Shown here: positions 12,580 through 25,800 of the stretch, piece by piece
How the letters are laid out: each line of letters starts with the position of its first letter
Numbering within the stretch: the first letter of the stretch is position 1
Assembly (NCBI GenBank): GCA_037577475.1
Contig: CM075184.1
Span: 8,262,594-8,326,593, forward strand
Source of the DNA: Chaunax sp. Z400
Taxonomy: Eukaryota; Chordata; Actinopteri; Lophiiformes; Chaunacidae
DNA: 64,000 bases
Reading direction: 5' to 3'
The notes under the pieces: generated by a model
What the model was told of the DNA's origin: nothing
Seen by the model: the letters and a program-made list of their open reading frames with translations, nothing else
Databases searched by the model: none
Program-made: the position numbers and the translations under genes

Positions 12580-13844
12580 CCTGCCTGTCAAAAAGCCAGG
12601 ATGCTGTCAGTTCCTCTCTATGTTGCTCAAGGAGACAATTAGCAAACAGAGGTGACATGGTAAACAGGTGCAAGCCATTATTCCTGTAGCTGGAGGAGCG
12701 TGGCCACCCCATCTCTCATGGTGATGGTGGCATGTTATAGTGTGTGTACTGTACTTGTGTCTCTGTGTGTCAGTGAGTGATGGGAGATCATATGACAAGT
12801 GAGGGATATGTCTGCTTTGTGGGAATAGGATGCTTCATCCTGCCTGGTCCTCTGTCATCATCATCATCATCATCCTTGCCGTTGTTGCCGCTGTGCTCGT
12901 GCATGAATTACACGTTTCTCCCTCTCTCTCTCTCTTTTTCTTTGCTTCTTCTCTCTCATCTTTGCTCTCCCAAATCTATACACGTCTGCCCTCCCTCCTT
13001 CCAATAACTGCTCTTACCACTCTCACTTCTCCGTATTGTTTTAATTCATAAAAGACCATCATCCCTGAGAGTCGGCTCCCCGAGAAACAGAGAGAGACGA
13101 GGGGGTCAAGTGGGTTTGTAAAAATTGATTGCTTACAAAGTGCTAATCAATGTAAACCTTTTCTCTTGAAGCTGGAAAATTCATGTTAGAATATTCATTG
13201 TAAGATTCAGAGCAGCAGGCTTTAAACATATATGACAGCTGTCCTCTTAAGGACACGCTGAGACGATTCTCAGCCAGCATTCACAGATACCTCACTAAAG
13301 GGGAAAATGTAAACATATTTATCTGAAAATGTAACAGATGATGTCATTTTTGATCAGATTTCACGCTCCGCTCGCAGATATTTAGTCTCCACACCTTAGT
13401 AAATGGTAATATCATTCTGCTTTCCTCCAGCCTGTCTTCACGCTGGTCTGTTGTTTTGAAAGACATGTTGCCGGCTGTAGTTATATTAATCAAATATAGC
13501 ATGAGTGAGTCATGTTTGATTGTGTCATATTGGAGGTATGTGCCACAAATCCCCGTCATATTAGAAGATTGGAACCAGAGCTAACACATGCTCCCTGTGA
13601 TGCTTTCTCACACCATATCTCACTCAGAGCGCTCACACACACACACACTTCTATGCAAACACACAACTGACTTGTATAGAAAGGCCATCTACATTATCAA
13701 AGATGTCGCTTAGATCTAAAAGCAAGAGCAACAAGAACAAATGAATTTAAACACACTTCAGCTCCTGTAGGGTCTAGATTTAAAAAAAATATCTACTGAA
13801 AGTCTGAATGCAAGACTTTTACCTGAATATTGTTTCTTCCACCA
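12578..13844. other. Non-coding stretch, no gene seen
   Basis: Contains (TCA)6 at about 12855-12873 and a CT-rich tract at 12917-12965. The block 13090-13340 is balanced, low-repeat sequence of the kind that can hold a regulatory element. A CA run lies at 13633-13648. Confidence 0.45.
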
Positions 13845-14123
13845 ATGAGGTAAAGTGATCAGTTTGGTTTGTTTGTCTGTTAGCAGGATTGCACACACTC
13901 ACACACAAAAACCCATTTCTATCAATTAAGCATAAATTACCTGATGGATTTTGCTGACACTTGGTAGAAGGGTTGGATATGTAAAGAACCCATTGCATTT
14001 TGGATCCTGAGAAAAGGGCAGAGTCAGGATTTTTTCAGCATTATCCTAAAGAAGGAACCACTGAATTTAGGAGTAGCTCCAGATAAAGTGGTGGATTCCG
14101 GATTATTTTTTTTTCCACTTTCT
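13845..14123 (+). repeat. Degraded dispersed repeat, copy 1
   Basis: Shares with 41059-41211 the run TTTGTTTGTCTGttAGCAGGATT, a following A-run and a later GAACCCATT/GACCCGATT segment. The order (GAGGT start, TTTGTTTGTCTG, CAGGATT, GGATTTTGCTGACACTTGGT, AAAGAACCCATT, TTTTGGATCC) is one I recognise from a repeat scattered widely in fish genomes. A short insertion of CACACTCACACACA interrupts it. The family class is not known to me, and the right end is approximate. Confidence 0.5.
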
Positions 14124-16061
14124 TCCATTTGCTATTTATGGCTTTAGGCCTCATTGACCTGAGCTCATATCACTTGACCATCGTGCTGCTACAGAATGAA
14201 CTGTGAGCAAGGCCTCAAAAAAGCTTTATATACCAGAGCTGTGAGAAAGTTGTTTATATCATTGAAACAATGTTGTGGTTGTTTTTGACAATTGCCAACA
14301 GGTGTGGTTCCCATGGGGTAAAAATAATATTGGGGATAAGCTCCTGTGGCGGTTGCCTTGGAAGCCAAAAAGGGCCGTATGTAATGAACTGTACATTCTG
14401 ACAGGGAACAGCAAGGGTGTACGCAAGTTCAATGAAACACCCAAAATTGAATGAAAATTCTCAACATTTGTTTTGTGTGTTCAGATGCCATGAGTGAACA
14501 AAGTCATGGAACCTCATGATGAAATTAACTACATTTTTTTTTTAGAGAGAAAACACAACAGAAGGGTTCAGTCTTTCATTTGGAAACCCTGCTCCAAAGT
14601 AAAAAGGTTTGGATGCTATTGAACCAATGTTATTTTCCACATTCTTTGTGGTGATTTCCTACATTTTGCCTTTCGGTAACCTCCCCACCCCCCCATCTCC
14701 CCCCTCCTCCCCCCGCCAAGGAAAGGGTGTGAACTTTGCGTTAATGACCATATGATTCGGTTGATAGCCAGCTAATTTGTGAACATCGGGCGTTAGAACT
14801 CTGATCTAACACTTGTCGTCTTCTGGCTGCAATGCATTTTGGACTCCTGAGGCTGCTGACGGAGGAGCAACATTCACTCCCAGTAAAATTCCTCTTTTAT
14901 TATTGCTAAATTGTGAACAAAGCGGGTCTGAACAGATTCATTTGTTGTTTAATATCTAACATTGATTGAACTGCTGGAAATATCAACGTGATGAGAGACA
15001 AAATGTAGCTTGATTTTTCTGTGAGAAGACATGAAAAGACAACATTAGGTGCAGGGGTGGTGGTGAATAGGGGTCAGTTTTCCCACAGTTCCCTCGTCAG
15101 TGTTGTTGGGTTAAGATTGTCGCTGCTGTGTGGTTCTCTACCCTGCTGGTATAAATAAGACATGATTGGCATCACAGCAGAGGAACAACTCTCTCTCTCC
15201 CTGTTTATCTCCGTCTCTCTCTCTGACAGCCTTCATTTGCTGGAGGAGTGGCAGACTTGGTGGGAGTTAATGATTATAATTATTTTGCTTTTTTTATTTC
15301 TTTTTTTTTTTACATTGTGGGATAATTATTTAAGAGGTTCGTGTAGTCATTGTTGTAATCAGTAAAGAGAGATTACAGAAAATCCGCATGCCAACAGATG
15401 GCACTTGGCTGCTGTTGTTGCTTCATATTAAACCCAGTGCAGCACATTCAGTAGCAGCCAGCGAGAGTGAGGGGACAAACAGAAATAGGCTAAATTATAA
15501 GACAATTTGTTCTTCATCATGAAGCAGTTTATCATATCCCTCCATCCCAGAGAAGAAAGGGCCTCAAAAGTAGCTTGTGGTGTGTGTGTTTGTGTGTTCA
15601 ATCCCAAACCAGCTATCCCACTAATACACTCATCCTGTAAAGTGTTGCATGGTGGAAGTTGGTGGTGCATTTACAAAACAGCCCCACTGCAACAAGCAGT
15701 ACTTGACCAGAGAGCCCCGTGACTTTACCCATCAACACCAGAGCACCATGATCGTTCACACGCAACCCATTTCACAAAGAAGGTCAGTGCTTGTTAGCTC
15801 CGCTCCTCTGGGACGCCGGCTGCTTCAACCACCTCCTGGATTGTGAGCTGGTGCCACCTTCACTTTAGTAAACCCACCTTTGCTGTAATTTATCTTTAAC
15901 AGTTGTTAACAGTCGTTAACAAGTGAGAAAGGGAGAGATAAATACAAAGTGAGACGAAGGCACTTGCTATCCAGGGTTGGGGAGCAGGAGGAGCACCAAG
16001 GCCGCTGGCCTACATTCCTCACTAATTGTATAATTGGAAAAGCTCGCCAAATGAGCAAGCA
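14124..16061. other. Non-coding stretch, no gene seen
   Basis: Unique-looking sequence with T-rich runs (14107-14115, 14534-14543, 15301-15311), a C-rich patch at 14685-14716 and a TATAAATA-like word at 15151. The 15428-15846 frames on both strands overlap one another and have no domain. Confidence 0.5.
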
Positions 16062-16154
16062 CCCCCCCCCCCCCCCTTCAAAACCCCCGCCCCAACCACC
16101 GCAGCCCTGCTCACTTTAACCCCCCCCCACCCCACCCACACACACACACACACA
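16062..16154. repeat. Poly-C and C-rich/CA low-complexity tract
   Basis: A run of 15 C (16062-16076), further C runs to 16138, then a short CA run to 16154. Confidence 0.85.
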
Positions 16155-16288
16155 TGCATGGCCTTCAAAGCAAATCACAAAAGAGCATTTTGGGAATAAT
16201 AACAATTTCAAAAAGCGTCCATTATTAATCCCACACACTAGCATCTCTGGCAGCAGCAGCTAGGCTGGTTAGCACCAGGACCCCCCTC

Positions 16289-16308
16289 CACACACACATA
16301 CACACACG

Positions 16309-16348
<40 letters not shown>
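16289..16348. repeat. (CA)n microsatellite, imperfect, 60 bp
   Basis: CA tract with ATA and GAA interruptions near its left end, then pure to 16348. Confidence 0.95.
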
Positions 16349-16350
<2 letters not shown>

Positions 16351-19100
16351 TTATGGCATACAGTAGTTAACTGTCTGCTGGTGTCGTACTAGTTTTGAAT
16401 AAAATTAAAATGTGTGTAATCAATGACGGCCAATCGACTTGATTTAGATTTATTTCTTCTCTCCTGATGAAGGGCTGGTGTTGGACTTTAAACCAGCCAC
16501 ACAAAACATAACAAAAATCTCACATGTGAAATCTGTGTTCACAAATTTTGTCGAAAGGGCTGAAAAAACGCTCACGGGAACTTTCCTTTCATAAATAATA
16601 ATCTGCCAGCGCTGGGATGACCTACCTGTGTGGTGTGTTAGCACACATGTTTTACTGTTAGTGCTGGAGCTCATGGTCAAATTGGATATCCTGATTTATG
16701 GCCCCTGCCACGTGCCGTTCATTTCCATGGCTACTGAAGGAAGGGGGGGGGGGACAATGATTTCTGAGGTCGACAGTGGTGTCTAACGGGATTGCGGGGT
16801 GCCGTTAAAACGAAGCCGTTAATTAATGCTATTGATCAGCAAAAAATAGAGGCAAATGTGATTTGCATACAGCCAGAGTGATCAATGCATTAACCGATTT
16901 TTTTTTCTCTCTCCTCTGAAATCTGATTTCCCGAGTTTTCAAAGTGAAAGAGAGAGAGTTCAGACTAATGTGGATCGATCGGGCCTCTCTCAGACAAGAA
17001 TACAAAGCATTTTATTAGCCGGTGAAGGGTGAAACATACCAGGAGAGGAGACACAATCTGAAGCTGGGTTATCTATTTATGTCTCACTTCAACAAGAAGA
17101 CACAGAGATGCCATCTTAAGTCTGTACATATCTCTTAAATTTTCGACAATGTCATGTTGTTCGTCCCTCACATAGAGTACAGAAAACGTTTTAATTGGGT
17201 GATATTTCTGCAGGGCCACACTAAGTCTTTTCTCTAAGAGGCAACAAAAACAAACAAACAAACAAAAAGACAAGAGGTGTTAAAAAAAGCAATATGTTGT
17301 TTTTTTCCCTCTCTCCTCCTTTCTCTCCCTCTCTGTCAAGAGCAGCTTATTATAGCATATTGATTTATAAAGCTTTAAATGTGATCCTTCATGTCCAAGT
17401 CAAGGGCAGGGAGTAAAAGAGAAAAAGAGAGAACAAGAGAGGGAGGGAGAGAAAAAGGGAAAAAAGGCGTCTGGAGACGGATAGAGATAGTAAGAGAGCG
17501 TCCACGGCATGGGGGAAGTGACAGCAAGGCATTTTCAGAGCTGCTCTGGAACACAAAAGGGTAATTGTTTTAGCCCAGATGTTGCTTTCGCACAACAAGC
17601 AGGATACAATGTTCCTACTGAGCTGATGAGCCCAATCAGTGAAATGATTAAAAATTGATTTTGTCCCTGTAATTACAGTATGTAAACTACTTAGCCGGGA
17701 TTGCAAAGGAAGTGATTTTCTAATTACGTATATACTCTGGTGTCTAATGATTGGTTTTTTGAAGTAATGAAGAGAGGGTCCTAACGACTCCACTGTGTTC
17801 TGTTGTTGAAGGGAGAAGGCTAGAGAAGGGGAGTGTGGGGGGTTGGGGATGGGGTTGGGGAGCATCGTTAGGGCAAGACAGCAGGCTTGGATACAAAAGG
17901 GGAATGAAAATTGAATTTTTGCCAGGCAGTGCTAGCACGCTAACACGGGGGCCCTGTGTCCTTTTGCATGGGATCTGGAAGCTAAATGGAGGCTGTGACT
18001 TCTAATGGGGGTCGCCAGGCCTTTTACCAGCACCGGCAATCTGGACCCTGCAGTTATGATCTCAGGGGGGTTAGGGATTCAGGACAACACACATGCACAG
18101 AAGATTAAACACTCATGCAGGACACAAGCACACGGAAACAAGCGTATAGCTTGGCCTTCCTGCAGCAGCTCCAACCAAACAAGAACTTCATAGAAACTGA
18201 CTTCTTAGGATTAGAAATCACATCCAAGATAAACTCATTACAGGACCTGTCTGGACCTCTGTCGCTGTGTCCCCAGTGATGGTCTAATTGCAATATATTG
18301 TGACTTGCATGGCTCATATTCTGACCTGAATCGTAGATGTTCAGCAAAATTCAACCATCTACTGGCTACAGCCTTATAATTAACGTACAGACACGTCTAA
18401 AACAACTGTTGCCACCAAAACAAATGAGCTTATTTCCTCAAATGTTTAACTTCTCCCATGAAAAAATGAACTCTTGCTCATATCCATGTTGCAGCTATAT
18501 CCTTACTTGGTGTCGTGTGACAAACACCTGACATATATTACAGTTTGTGGTCCATAGACAGTACATAGGCAGTAAATAATTGAATTTAGAGTATAGATGA
18601 CTAAAATAGAGTTCAGTCAGACAACTCACCATTCTTTTTTTTTTTATAAACTTTTTTTATTGATTTTTTTTGTGCACAAAGTAATAATGCTGTAGCACCT
18701 GTGACAGTGTCATACTTAAGTGGTATAATAAGAGGATAAAACACAAAAAACAACAAATAAAATAAAACAGAAATAAATAAATGAATAAATAAATTAAATA
18801 AAACAACGACTCACGATTCTTAGGTGTTTATTATTACAGCAGCAGAATAAAAGTGGAGTTTGGCGCCTAGGCTCTGACCTCACCGCTCCCCACAGATGTT
18901 ACATAGAGATATTGGGGAGTGACGATCAAACATCTTGAACCCTCTTTAGGTGGAGCCTACAGGTGGATGCTGGGGTGGGGGGGAGGCTAAAAAAAAGGAG
19001 GCAGCAATGCGTGCAAGCAGCAGCAGCTGACCGGCAGAAGGAGAGATGGGAAATTGTTGCAGCTTAAATAAGCCACCAAATTTGGAGATTCGTCTTCATC
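16349..19100. other. Non-coding stretch with regulatory-like blocks
   Basis: No gene seen. 16780-16900 contains TTAATTAATGC, TTGATCAGC and a perfect POU octamer ATTTGCAT (about 16862-16869). 17630-17720 contains TGATTAAAAATTGATTTT and two TAATTAC words. A purine-rich tract covers 17400-17470. 18620-18800 is T-rich then A-rich with AAATAAAT repeats, possibly a worn retroelement end. The 158-codon minus frame at 17389-17865 spans the purine-rich tract and is not credible. Confidence 0.45.
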
Positions 19101-19533
19101 TTTCGTGTCTGACCACTTCTTTTTAACTCTGCAACAGTTGGTGGAGTTGATCCAACACTGTTCACCATTCACCACATGCTTCTGACAGACAAACTGCTGG
19201 AGACACAGCTGACTTGTCCTTTGACTGTGCTTTATTAACACACTGCCCAACATCATGTGCTCTAAGCAAGAAACACCAGAGAATCTCAACCAACCTTGCT
19301 TGATCACTCAAACAGTGACACAGTAGCTACTAATTCTAGCTCTCTGATTGGCCAGGCAGCATGTCAGTCTACATTATTACCCAATACCTTGACAGCTTCC
19401 ATTCAGCCTGTTTCCTTTTATTTGATATTCCACTGCTAAGCCCTCCAAACAAAACAGTTTCACGGAGCTCAACCTTTGTGATGAGAACCTCTGACTCACA
19501 CTCTGAAAACTCTGCTTTCTTCTTCGTACTCAT
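19101..19533 (-). pseudogene. Broken Myb/SANT-like ORF of Harbinger type
   Basis: Two minus-strand pieces together resemble the N-terminal Myb/SANT-like DNA-binding domain of the accessory protein of PIF/Harbinger transposons and their domesticated relatives. The first piece (19533 down to 19396) starts MSTKKKAEFSE and holds ITKVELRETVLFG, LSSGISNKRKQ and AEWK. The second piece (19165 down to 19101) reads VNSVGSTPPTVAE and then, after a 1-base frame change near 19126, VKKKWSDTK. About 230 bp of unrelated sequence with stops separates the pieces, splitting the domain in the middle. No transposase domain is visible nearby. The domain assignment is from family knowledge; breakage is seen directly. 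It could instead be a decayed copy of a host Myb/SANT-like gene. Confidence 0.6.
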
Positions 19534-22500
19534 CTCCATCTTTCCGTCAATGATAGTCCAACAAAGGCTCCTTAACAACGTCAGCATGTTCATTGTATTT
19601 AGCATTGAGCACTTATGGATGATTGTGGGACGACACTGGGAGGAGTAGTGGGATGACACTGGGAGGAGACTATACCAGCACAATTCACCACAGGTTGGCA
19701 TATATGATGAGAAGACTGCGTACAGGTGTATTTTATAGATCTGAATATTTTCTTGCGTAAGAACATCCTGAGGTCTGTGAGTATACAAATGTTTTAGGAT
19801 GGAATCTACTCTCAGTTCTACAAATGAGGCCCCAGGACACTTTTTTCACCAATAATAATTAATTTTAAATTTCTTTATACCCATTCAGCTCCTAGGAATG
19901 AGTGCGTGTGCAAGAGCATGTTAACGTCAGCTGTCCGTGGTGCTGAAGATGAAGCTAAATACACTATCAAGTAACTTGTAAGCTATGCTTTATCCTAAAA
20001 ATGCCCAGTATGAAAACACTGAATGTGCTGTAAAGCGTTTACAGCTCTCAGCCTGATGCCCACAGTGGAAATAAGAAAGTAAACTGATTCAGCTGCTGCC
20101 TGACTACTCACATGGCACCTAAAATGAAGCTGGCACCTTAAGTTTCATGAATTTGCAGTCATACAGTGGATCTCCTTCTCAAGTAATTTCTGTAACAATA
20201 TAAACATTCACTGCACAGAAAGGTGAGAAGGAGGAGGAGGACAGAAATTGTACTAAATACAGGTGGACTGATGTAATGTAATTACAATGTAATAACAATA
20301 GTTTGTATCAGAAAAAGCAGATCAATCAGCTCACATCGATACTGTTGGAATTAAATAATCTTTAATTTTTTAGAAATTGAATAACTGTTGAACTGAACGT
20401 TCCTAAATTCCTAAATGCATAAATGACTAAATCTGGATCACAGAGCGTCCATTTCAGTGTAATAAATAAATCTAGAACTGATCAAACTAACTGTGAAAAA
20501 TGTAGGAGGGGGTAATTTATCTTTTGAGCTATAACTTTCAGTAATTCTCATCGTTGATTGGTGCACAGCCATCGCCAATACAGAGTTCATAAAATGTCCA
20601 ATCAGAGCTTATTAATTGGCCAACTTATTATTCTAACTCTGCTAAATTCTTCTTTTAGTGCAAATCAATTGTTGAATGAACATGTGTGCAGAGTTTTTAT
20701 TTTGTCATTTAAACATTTAAACAAACTCATTTTACATCAAACGTCACTTTACAGACTACTTTAGGATTCGGGATGAGGGACTAAAACATGCAGGTTTGAG
20801 TTGTTCTTCTGGAGTTTCATTAGCTCTTAGCCTCTTAAGTGTGTTGATGATACTTTCTTAGAGTGTCCATAGGACGGATGTGGGAAAACCCTCTTTAGGT
20901 AAAGAAGGTTCATAAGATGAATTTTACAATCATCTTAGTCTAAAGATTCGTTTGGGAAACAGGGTCCCAAGATAAGGCCTGAAACGTCAAGAATAGCAGC
21001 AGCTTTAATGTCATTTCCTGACTGGTGCATGAGAGGCGGGTGAAAGCATCTCTTTCCCTCTGTTTGTTTATCCTCTGCTCTTGTCAGCCACAAACGGACG
21101 AAGCGACAGAGATGCAACCTTTGACTCGGGTTGTAAATAAGAATCAACCATGGGGTCCGGTACGCCGTGTTTTTGCGGTGAGGCATGGAGACAACCAAAG
21201 AGTCACTCGATCAGACAGGGAATATAGAGATAAACTTACAGGGTCGCGGAGCACATAAAGAGCACATAAATCATTTCACACAGAATGAGTCACTGCCTCA
21301 ACCACGGCTCGCTCTCCATTCTCCTCTACTCTTAACATATCTAACAAAGCTGAACATAATTCCTTATCCTCGGCTTCTGTTCAATATTCAATATTTAATT
21401 ATGGCTTTGTTCTCATTTTTAAAAAAAAATGTTTTTTTTCTGTCGAAATAAAAGGACCTGAGCTAAGCCTCTGATTATTGGGAGGCAAAGATCCGTGGTT
21501 TTTAGTTCCCTGGGAACATTAATAAGTGACAGAAAGCAAGATTAAGAAAGCTGGGATGCGGCTAGAAAGAACAACGACAAAGCTTTGAAATGCTGCCAGT
21601 ATCACCAACTGCACTCTTCTGACTCCTCTGATTGTAAGAGAAGCTGATAGCGCAGACGGCGTAGGCCTTTAATAATTCATTTAGTTAGGCATTGATCTAT
21701 CATTTTGTACCTTTTGACATACGATATTGAAATTTAATATTGCATCAATACAAATGATATATTGCCAGTCGTCAGAAGAGAGGATGTGGATTGCAAAAAA
21801 GATCTCTGCAAATGTATGCAAATGTCTCTTTCCTTCCCAAAGCTTTATTGTAGTCAAGTCGACAGACATAAGAGAAACAGCTGTCTTTTTTCAGCCTTTA
21901 CTCCCAGCTTTGATATGTGTGTTTAAAAAATGACAACTTAAAAAGCTGGGGGAGAAAGTCTCCTGCTCAAACCAGAGTCAAGAGACGCTTGGAAAGAAAA
22001 AGAAAAAAATGGGTTGAGAAGCAGACGGAACATGACAGCAGTGGCTGAGGGAGACGTCACGCGTTGTCAAGGTCTTTGACATGATTCTTTAGTGCGGTGA
22101 AATCCCACAGGCGATATTCGGGCTGTGAGCAGAGCGTTAGGTGCTGGGAACGAAAGGCTGCTGTGGTGGTGTCAGTCTAGCCTGGCTCCCAGACTGCTTC
22201 ATGTGTGCAGTCTGCTCAGTGAGATAGGGGTGCATCGATAGCAACACTGGCTGATGTCAGTCTGAAGTAGATTATACGTGTCAGAGGATTTCCTATGCAC
22301 TAAATGTTGCTACCAAGGGACGAAAAGAAACAAGAAAAAGTGAATTGTCTGCTTTTTCATATATAGATGATAAAGAAGTGAACATTTCCATTATTTCCCA
22401 GTTATGCTGCTTTAATAAAAGAAGCTTATCGTATATCAATGTTGCTCTGGACAAGACATAAACAACGGATATAGTTTTTGGTCTCATCAATACTTTCTGC

Positions 22501-22609
22501 ACAGTCTGTATTGACAGTGAAAAAATATAATTGCCTTTAAAGAGATGCACTGTTCGGCCATCTCTATCTAAGGTCAGAGGTAAACTATCATAACTCAAAC
22601 TCTGTCTGT
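19534..22609. other. Non-coding stretch, no gene seen
   Basis: A 23-bp tandem duplication with 3 differences lies at 19625-19670 (GTGGGAYGACACTGGGAGGA). The rest is AT-rich unique sequence with short frames (20558-20764, 20935-21258, 21727-21933, 22293-22598) that lack domains. A T/A-rich patch lies at 21415-21440. Confidence 0.5.
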
Positions 22610-22860
22610 TTATTCTAAAGTTAGTAAAGGCAGTTTTAAAAGAACATGACGATGGAAAAAGCTTCTCAGTTCACAAAACATTCCTGGAACTTCACAGTGA
22701 AACAGTGCAGCAGCATTCACCTGAACAACGAAGATGGGGACCAAAAGCATAACTAAAATGACTCCTGAAGCTCGTACAGCGTAATCCAAGTCCAAGAAAA
22801 TACAGAATACAGAAAATACAGAAACTCTGACCTTAAACCCTACAGACACTTGTTGCTGCA
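22610..22860 (-). repeat. Dispersed repeat, one arm of the foldback family (copy B)
   Basis: Read on the minus strand it contains GGATTACGCTGTACGAGCTT, then AGGAGTCATTTTA, CCCCATCTTC, GTGAATGCTGC and GAGAAGC, in the same order as the arms of the foldback copies at 8965-9575 and 37941-38456. An ACAGAAAAT-like stutter lies at about 22799-22820. I see no convincing second arm within a few hundred bases on either side, so this looks like a half copy or one whose partner has decayed. Confidence 0.5.
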
Positions 22861-25800
22861 GCTTCAGTAGAACTCTGTCTGTTGAGTGTGACGCAACTTA
22901 TGGGTGGCAGGTAACCAGCAACAAATTTGACTCTGGAAAGATATTGTTTCTGCATATTTTTCAGCGTTTAAAATTAAATCACATCTGTCTTTCGTCGTAT
23001 TTGGTTGGAGGAATAAATCTCAGACGCATATTCCTCAAAAGCAGGACAAATTTAACCAGATCTAACAAACTGCATGGCGGTGAGATGAATCTTCGGCATC
23101 TTTCCATCCATCAGTACAAAGTGAAGTCTGGTGGCACCACATCATTTTGTTATTTGGCTTCATGACACTTTGAAATAGTGCTGTTTGAAGGCCTTTTTCT
23201 TTTTCTACATGCACAAAAACGAAAAACAAAACTGAACGCTTTAGAGCTCAACTAAACGTCTGAAGACTTGGTGTGAATGTATCAGCACCACTTCATCACC
23301 ATCCACTGACTGGCCATGTCACACTCATTGTAAAAAAAAAAAAAATATGGCTTGTGATGGGCTTGATGGTTACAGATGATGGTGTCGATGTTGATAGTGA
23401 TGCTGTCAGTGGCAGTAATGATTACAATAATACAGAAGGTTGTCATTGCTGTGATACTTGGAGTCATTCTTCACTTGTGAATGGTCACATGTTCGGTTCA
23501 GATACTCTTCATTTTTACAGCTGGGATGCGTTTCTTCTGTTGTTTCAGACAGATCAAAATGCGCGTGGGTACGCCGTATCTTTTCACACAACTTGGGGTG
23601 AGTCAGAGACGTTGACCTGTTGTGATGTGTGTTCGTGCCAACCCGTGTCACTCTTGTTCCAGAGAACTGATGAGTGTGTGCAGCTGTGTCATTAACATCA
23701 TGTTTGTCTCTGTATTATTTGCATTTTTACCACTGATATACGGATGTCAATTAAACAGAGGAAGGAAAAAACCGTTTAGGTGACGATCCCTGCATGTATT
23801 TGTGGGCTATTTATTACAAACCCTCACTGATTACTTTCCTCTGCTTTGCATTGGCTTTTTTCAACTGGATTCTTAAAAAATGAATAGTAAATTCTGGCAC
23901 ATTTTTGCATGGATTCCAGGGATGTTGACCTTTAGCTGTGCCCTGACATGGCTCTGAACATGTAGGAAATCTTCCATGGTTGTAGGTGTCTGGGTGTGAC
24001 AACAGTGGGGAAGAAAGACAGTGAGAGGGAGAATTAGGAGCAGTTAGGAGGTGCCTTGCATTGCACTGGGCAGTGGAGTGCCTCCCTGCTCTCTGCCTTA
24101 TGTCAAGGCTTTAGTATTTCATGTGCCAAGGTCCTGGCCTGATACACCGGGGTGTGCCTTCCTCACGCTTTCCAGAAAACAGATTTTGATACAACAGATT
24201 GTTGCAAGACACCCCAATAATTTGTAAAAATAACCCATGGCTGCCATTTGAATTGTAATATTGGAAGGATTAACTGAATAGGCCACCAAGAGAGATAATT
24301 CATTATGAAAAATGCCAAGTATTACCTCTCTGCGGTTTAAATTAAATGTCTGTGGATTGTTGATTGGAGACAACTAGCCACTTGAAGGCAAGGCATGTTT
24401 ATGTGTGCATCACCATAGTAACACAGAGTTCCTCAATGAGTGGTTTACACAATATAAATACATTTGAGAACATTTAGAAACACAATAGCAAAATAAAAAT
24501 CTATTAAAAATAATGAAATCAATTGAATTATTTTCTGTTTTTATTTTAGTTTGCTCATTTTACTCTTTATAGAATTGTATAGACGAAATAGTTAATTGAT
24601 GAAAAAAAATATTGACAGATTAATCCAAATGAAAATGAATACATCATGAATGAATAGAATTATGCCCTCTTGCATTGCTTGGTAAGACTGGGAATCAGTG
24701 GTTCCAAAGCTGGTATGACTTTCTAATTATTAGCCATAATATCCTGGTTGCACAAGTTTTCAGCTTATGCTGGTTGATAAATTATATTTTCTTGAACGCT
24801 ACTTTAGTTTTTCTTTTAGGGTTTTACTTGCAGACTCTTTTCCGTCCGTCCTTTCCCTCTTGCCTCAGGGGTGCATTCAGCAGGTCAACACCTCAGCGGG
24901 TGGGCCGTTGTGGGCCAGGTGACCTTTGTCTGTCATTGTTTTGCTCCTCACACCTCACCCAGGGAGAAAGGAAAGGATCTCAGTGGCTTGCACCTGCCAT
25001 TGGCTTTAGCACTGGGGTGCGTTTGATTGTGCTGTGCCAAGGACAGTAAAGCAGGTACTAAAAGATTTAGCCAACATTTGCTAGACACTAGAGAGAGTGG
25101 CTGCATATCATGCACACTGTGGCTTGGACCTTTGCTTGCCCTTATATTAGTGTCAACACGTTGAAAAGAACCAAAACCAGCAGCTGCTAACAGATACAGC
25201 TGCAGATGACCAGAATGAAAGAGACGTTGGTTTCCAAATGCGATTTACGTTCCTGCATGTGAGATAAATCAAAGGTACCTCAAGTGAATGAGGGGATGGA
25301 GATGAAATGAAATACCCAAATACTTCCTCCACTGGGGCCTGATTGAGTTCAGGTGGCTGGAAAGTGTCTCACCCAGGGCTAGTTGTCAGTGAAGGATCTG
25401 CTGTCTTCTCATCTGTGTGTGCTGCGGGGCTAACTGGTGAACATCGGGCGCGTTGCTTTGACGGATGTTTGTGTGCCTCCTGTGTTGTTGGGGGACGGGC
25501 CGTTGACACACTTCATATTTCAAAAGCAAGTCTGAGGAAGAAATGAAGATTGATGCAGAAAAATGGCAGCTCATCGCCCATTCGATACATATATTATCAT
25601 TTAGACGTGTGACACCTTTGTGCGCGTCTGTATGTCTTTATATACATATGCATGTGTGTGATTCAAGGCGCCGCAGCGTTTGTGGGGGGGCTTCCTCTGT
25701 TATTAGAGCCATGTGATATAATTGCATTTGATCTCCAAATAAACAGGGAATCAGTCCATCTCCTTGGTGGAGATGGCAGATGTGATGGACGAGCACATTA

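Noticed and set aside
17389..17865. 158-codon minus-strand frame
   Set aside because: Its C-terminal third is Leu/Ser/Phe repeats from the purine-rich tract at 17400-17470; no domain.
19361..19788. Oppositely oriented frames of 95 and 139 codons read as two genes
   Set aside because: Only the minus-strand part from 19533 to 19396 has domain similarity; the rest of that frame and the plus frame are overlaps by chance.
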